Shown: positions 9,350-17,801, numbered from the stretch's first letter. The stretch: DNA of 64,000 nt from Rhizobium esperanzae (GCF_014197615.1 NZ_JACIFY010000016.1:107496-171495); one strand, 5' to 3'. Notes: generated by a model from the letters alone, not told the origin. Program-made: numbers and translations.

Positions 9350-10273
9350 TCAGCCTTCCGGCAGCGGCACGAATTCCTCTTCGTCACCAGGCACGATATC
9401 GAAGCGGCCGGTGCGCCATTCCTCCTTGGCCTTTTCGATCCGCTCCTTCGAGGAAGAGACGAAATTCCACCAGATATAACGTTTCGAATTCAAGGCCGCG
9501 CCGCCGAAGAGCATCAGGTGGCAGCCGTCGCCACCGGCTTCGAGCGTGATCGCATCGCCCGGCCGGAAGACCAGGAGCTGGTCGGCGGCAAAACGATCGC
9601 CTGCGATGACGACCTCGCCAGACAGTACGTAGACGGCGCGCTCTTCATGGCCGGCGCCGAAGGGAAATCTGGCACCCGGCTGCAGGCTGAGATCGACATA
9701 GAGCGTGTCGGAAAAAACCCCGACGGGCGATGTCATGCCTTCGAACGAGCCGATAACCACCCGCCCACGAACGCCTGGCGTTTCGATCAGCGGCATGTCG
9801 GACTTTTGCGTATGGGCGAAGGAAGGATCGATCTCCTCCTTGTCGTCGGGCAGCGCCAGCCAGGTCTGCAGCCCCGACATCAGCAACGGATGGCCGCGCA
9901 GATTATCGGGCGTACGCTCGGAATGCACGATGCCGCGGCCTGCCGTCATCAGGTTGATATCGCCGGGGCGAATGACCTTTTCGGTGCCGAGGCTGTCGCG
10001 ATGGCGGATCTCGCCGTCGAAGAGATAGGTGACGGTGGAAAGCCCGATATGCGGATGCGGCTTGACGTCGAGCGCCTCGTTGGGTTTCAGGATCGCCGGT
10101 CCCATCCGGTCGAAGAAGATGAATGGCCCGACCAGCCGCCGCTGCCGCGTCGGCAGGGCGCGGCGCACCTGGAAACCGCCGATATCGCTCGTGCGCGGAA
10201 TGATCAGGTTCTCGATCGCATCGCAGGCGAAGGCATCGCCGGGCAGGGGATCTTTACCGGGAAAGAAGGACAT
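9350..10273 (-). CDS. Pirin family protein
   Basis: This is a 307-residue bicupin of the pirin family. The N-terminal cupin carries the conserved metal-binding histidine pattern (LDVKPHPHIGLSTVTY, then IVHSERTP), which usually binds iron. A C-terminal pirin domain with GHEERAVYVLSGE follows. Family members include quercetinase-like enzymes and regulators, so the role here is uncertain. It sits on the minus strand between a short-chain dehydrogenase gene (about 80 bases upstream) and the end of the phospholipase D-like gene. Confidence 0.9.
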   Translation of the reverse strand: MSFFPGKDPLPGDAFACDAIENLIIPRTSDIGGFQVRRALPTRQRRLVGPFIFFDRMGPAILKPNEALDVKPHPHIGLSTVTYLFDGEIRHRDSLGTEKVIRPGDINLMTAGRGIVHSERTPDNLRGHPLLMSGLQTWLALPDDKEEIDPSFAHTQKSDMPLIETPGVRGRVVIGSFEGMTSPVGVFSDTLYVDLSLQPGARFPFGAGHEERAVYVLSGEVVIAGDRFAADQLLVFRPGDAITLEAGGDGCHLMLFGGAALNSKRYIWWNFVSSSKERIEKAKEEWRTGRFDIVPGDEEEFVPLPEG

Positions 10274-10350
10274 GACGGATCTCCATTCGCAGGGGCATTC
10301 CCCACAGATAGCGCCGGGAGCGTCGCAGGTCCAATTGGACGCGCATTCGC

Positions 10351-11118
10351 TCAGATCGCGGTAAAGCCGTTATCGACGAAAAGATGGACGCCGTTGACGA
10401 AATTCGACTCGTCGCTGGCGAGGTAAAGGGCAGCGCGCGCCACGTCCTCGGGCTCGCCGATCCGACCCTGCTGGGCGGCGATGGCGGCATCCGAGACATC
10501 GACGCCGAGTGCCTGCAGGTCGGCGACTTCGCGCAACCCGTGCGGCGTGCGGATGAAGCCGGGGCAGACGGCGTTGCAGCGGATATTGCGGTCGCGGAAT
10601 TCGACCGCGATGGCGCGGGCAAACATATGCACCGCCCCCTTGGTCGTGTCGTAAAGCACTTCCATCGGGGTGGCGGCGACCGCCGAGATCGACGAGGTGC
10701 AGACGATCGATCCGCCGCCGGCGGCAATCATCTTCGGCAGTACGGCCTTGGTCATCAGGAACATCGAGCGCACATTGACGGCGTGCAGCCAGTCCCATTC
10801 CTGAAGCGTCGTTTCCAGGAAGGGTTTGATGACGATCGTGCCGGCATGGTTGAAGAGCACGGTCACTGCACCGTAACGTTCCTCGACGCCCGCAACGGCG
10901 GCATTGACGGCGGCTTCGTCGGAGACATCGGCCGTCCAGCAATCGGCTTCGCCGCCGGCATCACGGATCTCTCTGACGGTCTCGGCCGCAGCCTGGCCAT
11001 TGCGGTCGACGATCGCGACGCGCGCGCCCTCGGCCGCAAAAAGCTTCGAGGCAGCACCGCCCATGCCGGTCGCGCCGCCCGAGATAATGGCGACCTTGCC
11101 CTTCAATCTGTCCGTCAT
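10351..11118 (-). CDS. SDR family NAD(P)-dependent oxidoreductase
   Basis: This is a classical short-chain dehydrogenase/reductase of 255 residues. It has the nucleotide-binding GGATGMGG near the N-terminus, the NHAG motif, the catalytic serine in TSSISAV, and the YDTTKGA active-site Tyr-x3-Lys. I place the start at MTDRLKGK (11118) because GAGGGGAC lies just upstream; an in-frame extension to 11178 has no such site and no family similarity. The substrate cannot be predicted; many relatives act on sugars, polyols or acyl intermediates. Its neighbour downstream is a pirin, and xseB lies upstream. Confidence 0.9.
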   Translation of the reverse strand: MTDRLKGKVAIISGGATGMGGAASKLFAAEGARVAIVDRNGQAAAETVREIRDAGGEADCWTADVSDEAAVNAAVAGVEERYGAVTVLFNHAGTIVIKPFLETTLQEWDWLHAVNVRSMFLMTKAVLPKMIAAGGGSIVCTSSISAVAATPMEVLYDTTKGAVHMFARAIAVEFRDRNIRCNAVCPGFIRTPHGLREVADLQALGVDVSDAAIAAQQGRIGEPEDVARAALYLASDESNFVNGVHLFVDNGFTAI

Positions 11119-11205
11119 GTGTCCGTCCCCTCGAGATTCTGCAAGGGGATCATAGATCGGCCGCAAGCCGATCGCCAAGCGCCTTCGTCAGGGCGTTGCG
11201 GCGCC

Positions 11206-11463
11206 TCAGGCCCCGTCGAGCGGCTCGACGCCCTGCGGCTTGCCGGCGCGGTCGAGCCGGATCTTCTCGATGCGGTTTTCGGCGGCCGAAAGCAGCGTTT
11301 CGCAATGTTTCTTCAGCGTTTCGCCGCGTTCGTAGATCTCGATCGATTCATCAAGCGCCACGTCGCCGCGTTCCAGCCGGGCGACGATGCTTTCGAGTTC
11401 GGCGACCGCCTTTTCGAAGGAGAGGCCGGATACCTCGGGCTTGGCGCTGTCAGTCATTCTCAA
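11206..11463 (-). CDS. xseB: Exodeoxyribonuclease VII small subunit
   Basis: XseB is the small subunit of exonuclease VII, which degrades single-stranded DNA from both ends. At 85 residues it has the expected length and the conserved core SFEKAVAELESIVARLERG, then a second helix with the hallmark YERGETLKKHCE. Its ATG overlaps the stop of the upstream hydrolase gene by four bases (ATGA), so the two are probably translationally coupled. The large subunit xseA is not in the window. Confidence 0.95.
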   Translation of the reverse strand: MRMTDSAKPEVSGLSFEKAVAELESIVARLERGDVALDESIEIYERGETLKKHCETLLSAAENRIEKIRLDRAGKPQGVEPLDGA

Positions 11464-12395
11464 CCCTTCATCATTCTCAGAATATGCATGCCCGCCGATT
11501 CGGCGAGGCCTTCGAGATCATAACCGCCTTCGAGCAGACTGACGACCCGGTTCTTCGCGTGCCGGTCGGCGAGTTCGAGCACGCGCCCGGTCGCCCAGTC
11601 GAAATCCTCGCCCGTCAGGTTGATTTGCGCCAAGGGATCGCGGTGATGGGCGTCGAAGCCGGCGGAAATGATGATCAGATCCGGCCGGAAATCGGCCAGC
11701 GCCGGCAGCACGCGCGATTTGAACGCCTCGCGGAAATGGTCGCTGCCGACATTCGGCGAAAGCGGCGCATTGACGATGGTGTTGTGTTTGCCCTTCTCGT
11801 CCTTGGCGCCGCTGCCGGGATAGAGCGGCATCTGATGCGTCGAGCAGAACAGCACCGAGGGATCGTCCCAGAAGATATCCTGCGTGCCGTTGCCGTGATG
11901 CACGTCCCAGTCGACGATGGCGACACGCTCGGCACCGTGCGTCTTCTGCGCATGGCGGGCGGCAATCGCGGCATTGTTGAAGAAGCAGAAGCCCATCGCC
12001 GTCGTCTTCTCGGCATGGTGCCCGGGCGGGCGGGCGGCGACGAAGACATTGTCGGCCCGGCCGGAAAAGACGTCGTCCACCGCCGCCATCGCCCCGCCGA
12101 TGCCGGTCAGCGCCGCCTGCAGGCTCTTTTGGCTGGCATAGGTATCGGCTTCGAGCTGGTTGATCCGCTCCTCTTCCTCGGGGATTTCCCGCATCACGGC
12201 GATCAGATGCTCTTCCGGATGCGCCAGCAGCACCGCATCCTCGCTCGCCTGCGGCGCCTGCCGGCGCTCCAGCCGCTCGAAATTCGGATGTTCCAGCGCG
12301 ACATTGATGGCGCGGATCCTGTCCGATCGCTCCGGATGGCCGGCGGGCGTCACATGTTCCAGGAAGATCGGATGTTCATAAAGACGGGTGCTCAT
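11460..12395 (-). CDS. Histone deacetylase family protein (deacetylase-like hydrolase)
   Basis: This is a 311-residue class II histone-deacetylase-like zinc hydrolase, related to bacterial acetylpolyamine and acetoin-utilisation (AcuC-like) proteins. The active-site residues are visible: RPPGHHAE (histidine pair), VDWDVHHGNGTQ (Asp/His zinc ligand and charge relay), and the later aspartate in ISAGFDAHHRDPL. The C-terminus carries the family glycine-rich LLEGGYDLEGLA. It overlaps xseB by four bases and is the first gene of that pair. The natural substrate in rhizobia is not known to me; removal of acetyl groups from small molecules or proteins is likely. Confidence 0.93.
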   Translation of the reverse strand: MSTRLYEHPIFLEHVTPAGHPERSDRIRAINVALEHPNFERLERRQAPQASEDAVLLAHPEEHLIAVMREIPEEEERINQLEADTYASQKSLQAALTGIGGAMAAVDDVFSGRADNVFVAARPPGHHAEKTTAMGFCFFNNAAIAARHAQKTHGAERVAIVDWDVHHGNGTQDIFWDDPSVLFCSTHQMPLYPGSGAKDEKGKHNTIVNAPLSPNVGSDHFREAFKSRVLPALADFRPDLIIISAGFDAHHRDPLAQINLTGEDFDWATGRVLELADRHAKNRVVSLLEGGYDLEGLAESAGMHILRMMKG

Positions 12396-12574
12396 GGAGA
12401 CACTCTATCGGTCGCTTATGTCATGTTCCACAGCAGATGGGGCATCGCCCGATGATTCCAACAAGCGCTGTTGCCGTGCCGCCCGGCCATTTACCGCGTT
12501 GCAATTCCGGCGTTTACTTCGAGGAACCGCGTCGCTACTGTCGTTGACGAGGAGTTCTGTAAGCAGAGTTGTTG

Positions 12575-12976
12575 ATGAATCAGCCGAAACGCCCTGGTGT
12601 GGCGGAAATTCATGTGCCGTTTCGCGATGTCGACATGACCGGCCGGATGTTCTTGGCCTCCTATATTTCCTATGCCGAGTCCGTCCTTGTAAGCTTCTGG
12701 TCGTCACGGCCGGATGTCGACGATGAACCGCTCTATAGTCCCAGCAAAGTCTCTTGCATTCTCCACCGCCCGCTGCACTACGACGAGCCGGCAGTCTTCA
12801 CCGCCGCCGTCGACAAGATCGGCGTCCGCTCCATCGGCTTCCTCATCTCGGTCGACATCGGGGAAGAACGCGCCGCCGAAGTGGAAATCATCTGGCAGGC
12901 CCGCAGCAAAGAAGACCAATCGCCGGCCTCGCTGCCGGAGGAGACGCGCGACTGGCTTTATCGGTTTTTGGATTAG
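12575..12976 (+). CDS. Hotdog-fold acyl-CoA thioesterase-like protein
   Basis: This 133-residue protein has the layout of a 4HBT hotdog thioesterase: VPFRDVDMTGRMFLASYISY, matching the family D-x-D/N-x2-G-H/R-x6-Y pattern with a central helix, followed by beta strands including LHRPLHYDEP. Such enzymes hydrolyse acyl-CoA thioesters. The start is uncertain. The ATG at 12575 follows two TTG codons in frame (12569, 12572); a GAGGAG at 12549 would suit the TTG better. It stands alone, between the deacetylase-like gene (divergent) and the 2H phosphoesterase gene (convergent). Confidence 0.75.
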   Translation: MNQPKRPGVAEIHVPFRDVDMTGRMFLASYISYAESVLVSFWSSRPDVDDEPLYSPSKVSCILHRPLHYDEPAVFTAAVDKIGVRSIGFLISVDIGEERAAEVEIIWQARSKEDQSPASLPEETRDWLYRFLD

Positions 12977-13003
12977 TGGCTCGGCTCGAAAATCGAGGCA
13001 TTG

Positions 13004-13618
13004 TCATCCCGTGCTTTTGCCCTGGAGAAGCGGCTCGCCGAGTATGGTGATCTCGACGTTCGGATAAATCCGCTCCTCCAGCAATGTAAGGGATCCAACT
13101 CTCACGCCCGTGGGCAAAAGACCTGTGTCGAACTCCACCGGCGGCAGCCATTCTTCGGCAAAAAATCTGAACAGAGTAATGTGCGCTATTCGGGGTGGGG
13201 TTGGACGCCAATCTTGGAAGCGGACGGCATCTGAAATGGCCGAGCGCAGCCTGCGCAATGCAGGCGGTTCCTCTGCTTTTACAAAGACAGCGGCCTCTGA
13301 AGCCGCAACCTCATGAAAATGGAGGTCAAACGGCGAAGTCTCCTCGACCAATCTCCCCACCGTCTCCTTCCATTTCTCCCCGTTCAGCTTCCAGACCTCG
13401 TCGTTCGCAATACTGACTTGGGTCGCTGCGTTGACCAGAGTGACGATCGTCATGTGCAGGCTTGTTGCCGGAACGCGCGACAACGGCGCTGGGCTGTTGC
13501 GTTCGATACTGTCCTGCAAGCCGCAGAGCTTTGACAGAGTCTCGGGATCAGGCAGGAATTGCAAGTGAAACGCGCAGCACCGCCTGAACCAGAGTGTGTC
13601 GATCTTCGTGCGGATCAC
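13004..13618 (-). CDS. 2H phosphoesterase superfamily (2'-5' RNA ligase-like) protein
   Basis: Two H-x-T motifs, LHMTIV (near residue 55) and AHITLFRF (near 150), mark this as a 2H phosphoesterase of the LigT/2'-5' RNA ligase type, which act on 2',3'-cyclic phosphates of RNA or nucleotides. The protein is about 204 residues. I prefer the GTG at 13618 because AAAGGA lies nine bases upstream; an upstream TTG at 13669 would add 17 residues without family likeness. Base composition is a little lower in GC than its neighbours. The substrate is unknown. Confidence 0.8.
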   Translation of the reverse strand: MIRTKIDTLWFRRCCAFHLQFLPDPETLSKLCGLQDSIERNSPAPLSRVPATSLHMTIVTLVNAATQVSIANDEVWKLNGEKWKETVGRLVEETSPFDLHFHEVAASEAAVFVKAEEPPALRRLRSAISDAVRFQDWRPTPPRIAHITLFRFFAEEWLPPVEFDTGLLPTGVRVGSLTLLEERIYPNVEITILGEPLLQGKSTG

Positions 13619-13753
13619 CAGCAACAGTCCTTTCACCCGGCACAGGCGCGCTGCAGCAGACGCGCGCAATCCTTATGTCTTGCCATCAGATCATGAAATC
13701 CAATGGCGGCACATCCCGTTTTGACGGGGCCGAGAATGTCATAAAAGTTTCAT

Positions 13754-13773
13754 ATCTCGGCTATTGCCGAGAT
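13754..13773. repeat. Perfect 8-bp stem inverted repeat
   Basis: ATCTCGGC TATT GCCGAGAT forms a perfect hairpin or dyad in the intergenic region upstream of both the Gly-rich miniprotein gene (plus strand) and the 2H phosphoesterase gene (minus strand). It is not followed by a T-run in either direction, so an operator or mRNA leader structure is as likely as a terminator. Confidence 0.45.
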
Positions 13774-13830
13774 CGGGGAAGTAATCCACTATTTTAATCA
13801 GGAAACGAGAGGCAAACGAAAGGAAACTGA

Positions 13831-14064
13831 TTGGATTCATATCTCTTGATGACCATGTTCGTTGCAGGCGTCCTGGCTTTTGCCCTGACCGCGGCAACCG
13901 GAAGAACGGCCGCCCAGGCCACCGCAAACACCGGAGCCGGTCCGGACGCAGGCGGTGATGGTGGAGTTGGGTTCGAGGCCTCCGACGACGGGGGCTGCGA
14001 CGGCGGGCATGGGGGAGGCTGTGACGGCGGCGATGGAGGTGGCGGGGACGGTGGAGGAGATTAA
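13831..14064 (+). CDS. Secreted Gly/Asp-rich miniprotein
   Basis: This 77-residue product starts at a TTG preceded by AAGGA with seven-base spacing. Residues 1-30 look like a signal peptide, with a hydrophobic core and a likely cleavage after TGRTAAQA. The rest is almost entirely Gly and Asp, with two Cys in DDGGCDGG and GGGCDGGD and one His between them. A strong terminator follows about 30 bases later, so this is a self-contained transcription unit. I do not recognise a family. A periplasmic or secreted metal-binding or structural peptide is possible but unproven. Confidence 0.72.
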   Translation: MDSYLLMTMFVAGVLAFALTAATGRTAAQATANTGAGPDAGGDGGVGFEASDDGGCDGGHGGGCDGGDGGGGDGGGD

Positions 14065-14090
14065 ATCAAACGGAAATCGATAGAATGCCC

Positions 14091-14112
14091 GACCGCCTCA
14101 AGGCGGTTTTTT
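14091..14112 (+). terminator. Rho-independent terminator after the Gly-rich gene
   Basis: ACCGCC, loop TCAA, GGCGGT, followed by TTTTT. This is the clearest intrinsic terminator in the region. Between it and the acyltransferase start at 14308 there is also a GC hairpin (CCCCGCC at 14253-14259, GGCGGGG at 14268-14274) and nothing else I recognise. Confidence 0.85.
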
Positions 14113-14307
14113 GTTGCCCGGATTTCGGTCCGTACCGCGGCGGCAAACAGGCCGGAATGTCAGACACATACGGAAACTACCGAACTGATCTGACACTTGG
14201 ATAGATGAACGGATCCGGCACTTAATCCAATTTCTCGCTCGCCACGACAATCCCCCGCCCTATGTCAGGCGGGGCGGTGCTGGGCGAAGGTGTTGGAGAC
14301 AAGCAAT

Positions 14308-15445
14308 ATGGTAAAATTCGCAGCCGCAAGCCCGTATATTTACGGGATCGACGCACTGCGCTTCGTATGTGCCCTCATGGTGACGGTATTTCATCTTGGA
14401 TTTGCTTCCTGGGCTTCTCCCTTATATCTCAGGCCGTACCCAATGCCGCTGATCGAGAATATCGCCCAGCCCGGATGGGTCGGCGTCGAATTGTTCTTCG
14501 TCATATCGGGGTTCGTCATCGTCAATTCCGCCGCTTCGGCCACTGCGATGTCGTTTCTCAAGGGGCGAATTCTGCGGCTCTATCCGGCGGTATGGATTTG
14601 TGCGTCGCTGACGCTGATCGTCATCGCAACCGATGACGTCAACCGACGCGTCATCAAGAATTATCTGCGCTCGATCACGCTCTATCCCGGCGGGCCATGG
14701 ATAGACGGCCAATATTGGACCCTGGCATGTGAGATCTGTTTCTACGCGATCGTTTTTGTCATGTGCCTAACCGGGCAAAAGACGAAGATGCCAGCTCTGG
14801 CTTTCGGCCTGTCGCTGGCCAGCACGATCTTCATCGCCCTGTTATATGCCTTTCCCGATGCAGCCATCCCGACGATATTCACCGAGACCGCCTGGCGGGC
14901 CATTCCCTTTTATTACGGCTGCCAGTTTGCCCTCGGCATCTACATATGGCTGCTTGTTTCAAGGCCGGATGAGCCGGATTTCCTGGCTGGGTTTCCTCGG
15001 CGCCCTGGCGACGGGGGCTGTGCAGATCTACATGGCAGGCGAGAACGCCAGCGACCGCACGCTTGCGACAGCGGGTCATTCCTTCTCATCATTCCCCGCA
15101 ATCGCAATCTGGCTGGCGGGGCTGACATCGGTCGTTGCAAGTGTTGGCTACGGCAAGCGGATCAGCCGCCTGCCGGCCTCCTTCCTTCAATCGATCAAGA
15201 CCCTCGGTGCGATGACCTACCCGCTTTATCTCCTGCACTTCGCAATCGGCGTCCAGATTGTCGATTGGCTGACCGATCTGGGAATGGCGCCGCTGCCGGC
15301 GCTCACTCTCGCCGTCGCGATCATCTGCGCAACGTCGTTCGCCGTGTGCAAATGGGGAGAACCGCCGATCCGCAGTCTTTTGCGGGAGCTCTTCGACAGG
15401 CTGGGGCAACGCACCGGTTTTCAGGCGAAAGAGTCTCGGGTTTAA
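14308..15445 (+). pseudogene. Acyltransferase 3 (OafA/NodX-type) gene, frameshifted
   Basis: This encodes an integral membrane O-acyltransferase of the acyltransferase-3 family, which usually acetylates surface polysaccharide or Nod factor. The N-terminal part has the hallmark YGIDALRFVCALMVTVFHLG and WVGVELFFVISGFVI and is readable to about 14960. The C-terminal transmembrane part (from WLGFLGALATG to the end at 15445) is in the next frame. Removing one C from the CC at 14965-14966 would join them as a 378-residue protein. ATG 14308 has GGAG nine bases upstream. The gene is either a recent pseudogene or contains a sequencing error; otherwise the coding pattern is intact. Confidence 0.82.
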
Positions 15446-15556
15446 GTGGGGAATCGAGGATCGAGGAGAGTGATCGGCAGGAAGCGCAACGACGTTCCGA
15501 TCTTCCACCGGCGGCCGCTGGGCCGGGTCGACGATGCGAGTTGATTTGCAACGCAT

Positions 15557-15587
15557 AATGGCCGCCTTCGCGTGGAAGGCGGCCATT
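15557..15587. terminator. 13-bp perfect hairpin between convergent genes
   Basis: AATGGCCGCCTTC at 15557-15569 pairs perfectly with GAAGGCGGCCATT at 15575-15587. It lies between the convergent ends of the acyltransferase and bioY genes and could end transcription from both sides, although neither side has a T-run. Confidence 0.5.
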
Positions 15588-15618
15588 GGGCATGCGCAGC
15601 AATCTGCCCCTTACGCGC

Positions 15619-16185
15619 TTAAGCGCGCGCCGGCAGCAGGGGATAGCCGACCATGACGGCGCGGCCGAGGAGAGCGGCGACGAAAGCCTTGATCACGTCG
15701 CCGGGAATGAAGGCCATCGAGCCGACGAAAGCCTTCTGGAAGCCCATGCCGCCGGCGGTCGCGAGATAGGTGATGCCGAAGGCATAGAGGACGGCGATGC
15801 AGCCGATCACGGCGGCGAGAAAGAAGCTCACGCCCTGCACCAGGCCGGATTGCTGATGGTTGACCAGCCGCTCGCTGAGATAACCGGTGACGAAGGCGGC
15901 GAAAATCCAGCCGACCAGGAAGCCGGCGGACGGCGAGGCGAAGATGGCAAGCCCGCCGCGGCCGCCGGAAAGCACCGGCTGACCGGCCGCGACCAGCGCC
16001 AGCACGATCAGCACGGCAATCGCGCCGCGCCGGGCGCCAAGCACGACGCCGGCCATCATGACGCCGAGGGATTGAGCGGTGATCGGCACCTGGATGAAGC
16101 CGAGCGTGATCGGCGGCAACAGGCCGAGCGCCACGATGATCGCGGCAAAGAGGGCGGTAAGAACGAGGTCGCGGGTGCTCATCAT
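15619..16185 (-). CDS. bioY: Biotin transporter BioY (S component)
   Basis: BioY is the membrane substrate-binding component that captures biotin for an energy-coupling-factor transporter. The 188-residue protein has about six membrane helices and the BioY signature region (PITAQSLGVMMAGVVLGARRG). ATG 16185 is preceded by AGGA; a TTG one codon earlier is also possible. It is the last gene of bioM-bioN-bioY, a known rhizobial biotin uptake operon. The C-terminal end faces the acyltransferase gene. Confidence 0.95.
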   Translation of the reverse strand: MMSTRDLVLTALFAAIIVALGLLPPITLGFIQVPITAQSLGVMMAGVVLGARRGAIAVLIVLALVAAGQPVLSGGRGGLAIFASPSAGFLVGWIFAAFVTGYLSERLVNHQQSGLVQGVSFFLAAVIGCIAVLYAFGITYLATAGGMGFQKAFVGSMAFIPGDVIKAFVAALLGRAVMVGYPLLPARA

Positions 16186-16191
16186 CAATTC

Positions 16192-16202
16192 CTGTTTATA
16201 GA
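16192..16202 (-). promoter_or_regulatory. Possible degenerate BioR-like site in the bioN-bioY gap
   Basis: The minus strand reads GATCTATAAAC just before the bioY ribosome binding site. The alphaproteobacterial biotin repressor BioR is known to bind TTATCTATAA-type palindromes; here one half (CTATAA) is intact and the other is not. I saw no better copy upstream of bioM, so this may be chance. Confidence 0.2.
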
Positions 16203-16205
16203 TCG

Positions 16206-16814
16206 TTAACTCACATGCCGCCGAATGCCGCGCGCGTCAATCGCCGCGGCGATATTATCCGCATCCCTCAGCGTCAGGATGATCAGCGGCGCAAGCAGCG
16301 TTACCGGCCGGACCTTCAGCCCGCGCGCCCGATGCGCTTCGCGAATCGCCTGGTAACGGCCGACGATCTCAGGCACAAAACGCAGCACCAGACCGAGCGC
16401 CAGGCCGATATCGTCGGCCTGCACCAAGCCGGTGCGTTCGAGCGGCCGGGCAAGCGCCGTCACCTCGTCGATGAACTCGGTGATCGAGGTCGTCGCCGTC
16501 ACCGCGGCCGCCAGAAGCATCAGCGCCGTCAGCCGCAGCAGCGGAACGAGCGCCGCCTGCCAGGGATTGAAGATCAGATTGAAGAGCGCCACGACCGCAA
16601 TCGTCAGGAAGATCGGCCGCAGCCGCCTGAGCGCATCGCCGAGCGGCTGGCCGACCATGCGGTAGAGAACCGCCGTCAGCAGCACGGCGCTCGAAAGCAG
16701 GATGAGGTTGTCGCTGATAAACAGCACGATGCCGAAGGCCATCAGCGACAGCAGCTTCAGCCGCGGCGAGAGCCGGTGCATCAGGCTGTTGCCTTCGACA
16801 TAGAGCGACTGCAT
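16206..16814 (-). CDS. bioN: Energy-coupling factor transmembrane protein BioN (T component)
   Basis: BioN is the EcfT-type transmembrane coupling protein (202 residues) that links the BioM ATPase to BioY during biotin uptake. It has the short N-terminal LYVEGNSLMHRLSPRLKLL typical of CbiQ/EcfT proteins, several membrane helices, and an ARG-containing coupling segment (REAHRARGL) near the C-terminus that contacts the ATPase. Its ATG overlaps the bioM stop (TGATG), and bioY follows after a 20-base gap, so all three are cotranscribed. Confidence 0.93.
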   Translation of the reverse strand: MQSLYVEGNSLMHRLSPRLKLLSLMAFGIVLFISDNLILLSSAVLLTAVLYRMVGQPLGDALRRLRPIFLTIAVVALFNLIFNPWQAALVPLLRLTALMLLAAAVTATTSITEFIDEVTALARPLERTGLVQADDIGLALGLVLRFVPEIVGRYQAIREAHRARGLKVRPVTLLAPLIILTLRDADNIAAAIDARGIRRHVS

Positions 16815-17488
16815 CAGGCGGCGATCTCCCTGTAGCGCGCGATCGCTTCGGCAGCCGGCGCATCGGCGGCAAGCCGCCCTTCATGAAACAGCAGCACCCG
16901 CTCGAAACCGGCGATCAGTTCCAGGTCATGGGTGATGATGATAGCGCTTTCGTCAAGTCCGGCAATGATCTTCTCGACCAGTGCCCGGTTCTTGAGGTCG
17001 AGCTGATTGGTCGGCTCGTCGAGGATGAGAATGCCCGGCCCCGTCGCCAGCACCGAGCAGAGGGCGGCCACCTGCAATTCGCCGCCGGAAAGCTCGTGCG
17101 CCCGCCGCTCGGCGAGACCCTCGGCGCCGAAGCGGGCGAGCACGCCCTCGACCTTCGCCTCGATCTCCGCCTTGGTGAAGCCGCGCCGCTTCAGCCCGAA
17201 GGCGATATCGTCTTTGACGATCGGCAGGATGATCTGGTTCTGCGGCGATTGGAAGATGAAGCCGACATCGGTCGCAGCGGTCTTTTCGTCGCTGGTATCG
17301 CGGCCGTTGACCATGACCCGCCCGACCGACGGTTTGGTCAATCCATTGATCAGCCGGGCGAACGTCGTCTTGCCCGAGCCGTTGAGCCCGATGACGCCGA
17401 TGCGCTTGCCGCTGATGCCGAGCGTCAGCGGCTGCAGCGCCACCCGCGTCCCGAAACTGACCCCTGCGCCTTCGAATTGTATGTCCAA
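16814..17488 (-). CDS. bioM: Biotin transport ATP-binding protein BioM (A component)
   Basis: BioM hydrolyses ATP to power biotin import through BioN and BioY. The 224-residue ABC ATPase has Walker A GLNGSGKTT, a Q-loop (FQSPQNQI), the ABC signature ELSGGELQ, Walker B GILILDEPT and the switch histidine in IIITHDLEL. It is the first gene of the operon. The bacterial EcfA type is expected at this length. The upstream region contains an intergenic repeat instead of an obvious operator. Confidence 0.95.
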   Translation of the reverse strand: MDIQFEGAGVSFGTRVALQPLTLGISGKRIGVIGLNGSGKTTFARLINGLTKPSVGRVMVNGRDTSDEKTAATDVGFIFQSPQNQIILPIVKDDIAFGLKRRGFTKAEIEAKVEGVLARFGAEGLAERRAHELSGGELQVAALCSVLATGPGILILDEPTNQLDLKNRALVEKIIAGLDESAIIITHDLELIAGFERVLLFHEGRLAADAPAAEAIARYREIAA

Positions 17489-17532
17489 GCCATTTCCTCG
17501 TATCTTTCACGGGAGGAGATTGCCGAAGCCTG

Positions 17533-17671
17533 CCCCTCATCCGGCTGCCGCCACCTTCTCCCCGTAAACGGGGCGAAGGGGATATGCCGCGACCTCTCCA
17601 TCCTCCACGTGCCTCTCGCAAGGCACGTCCCCTCTCCCCGTTTTTACGGGGAGAGGGTTAGGGTGAGGGGC
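17533..17671. repeat. Intergenic palindromic repeat, CCCCTCxCC type
   Basis: The gap between bioM and the AlkX-like gene (17489-17801) is mostly one repeat element. It starts CCCCTCATCCGGCTGCCG, contains CTCCCCGTAAACGGGGCGAAGGGG and a second inverted copy CCCCTCTCCCCG...CGGGGAGAGGG, and ends GGGTGAGGGGCAGCC. A close relative is at 51549-51662. Such elements are common between genes in rhizobia. They can form long RNA hairpins; no mobility gene is present. Confidence 0.75.
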
Positions 17672-17801
17672 AGCCATTGGCGCCAACTTGCAGGAATGCT
17701 TCTATACGGGGACATCGGATTGATGAAAGCACAAATCGCGCTGTCGATATCCGATCGCGATATCGGGTGGCTAGGAAGATTTTCCGCGTTATGATGTGCC
17801 C

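Noticed and set aside
9323..9359. Bidirectional terminator between the PLD-like and pirin genes
   Set aside because: An imperfect GC-rich dyad overlaps the pirin stop, but stem mismatches and the absence of T-runs make it too weak to list.
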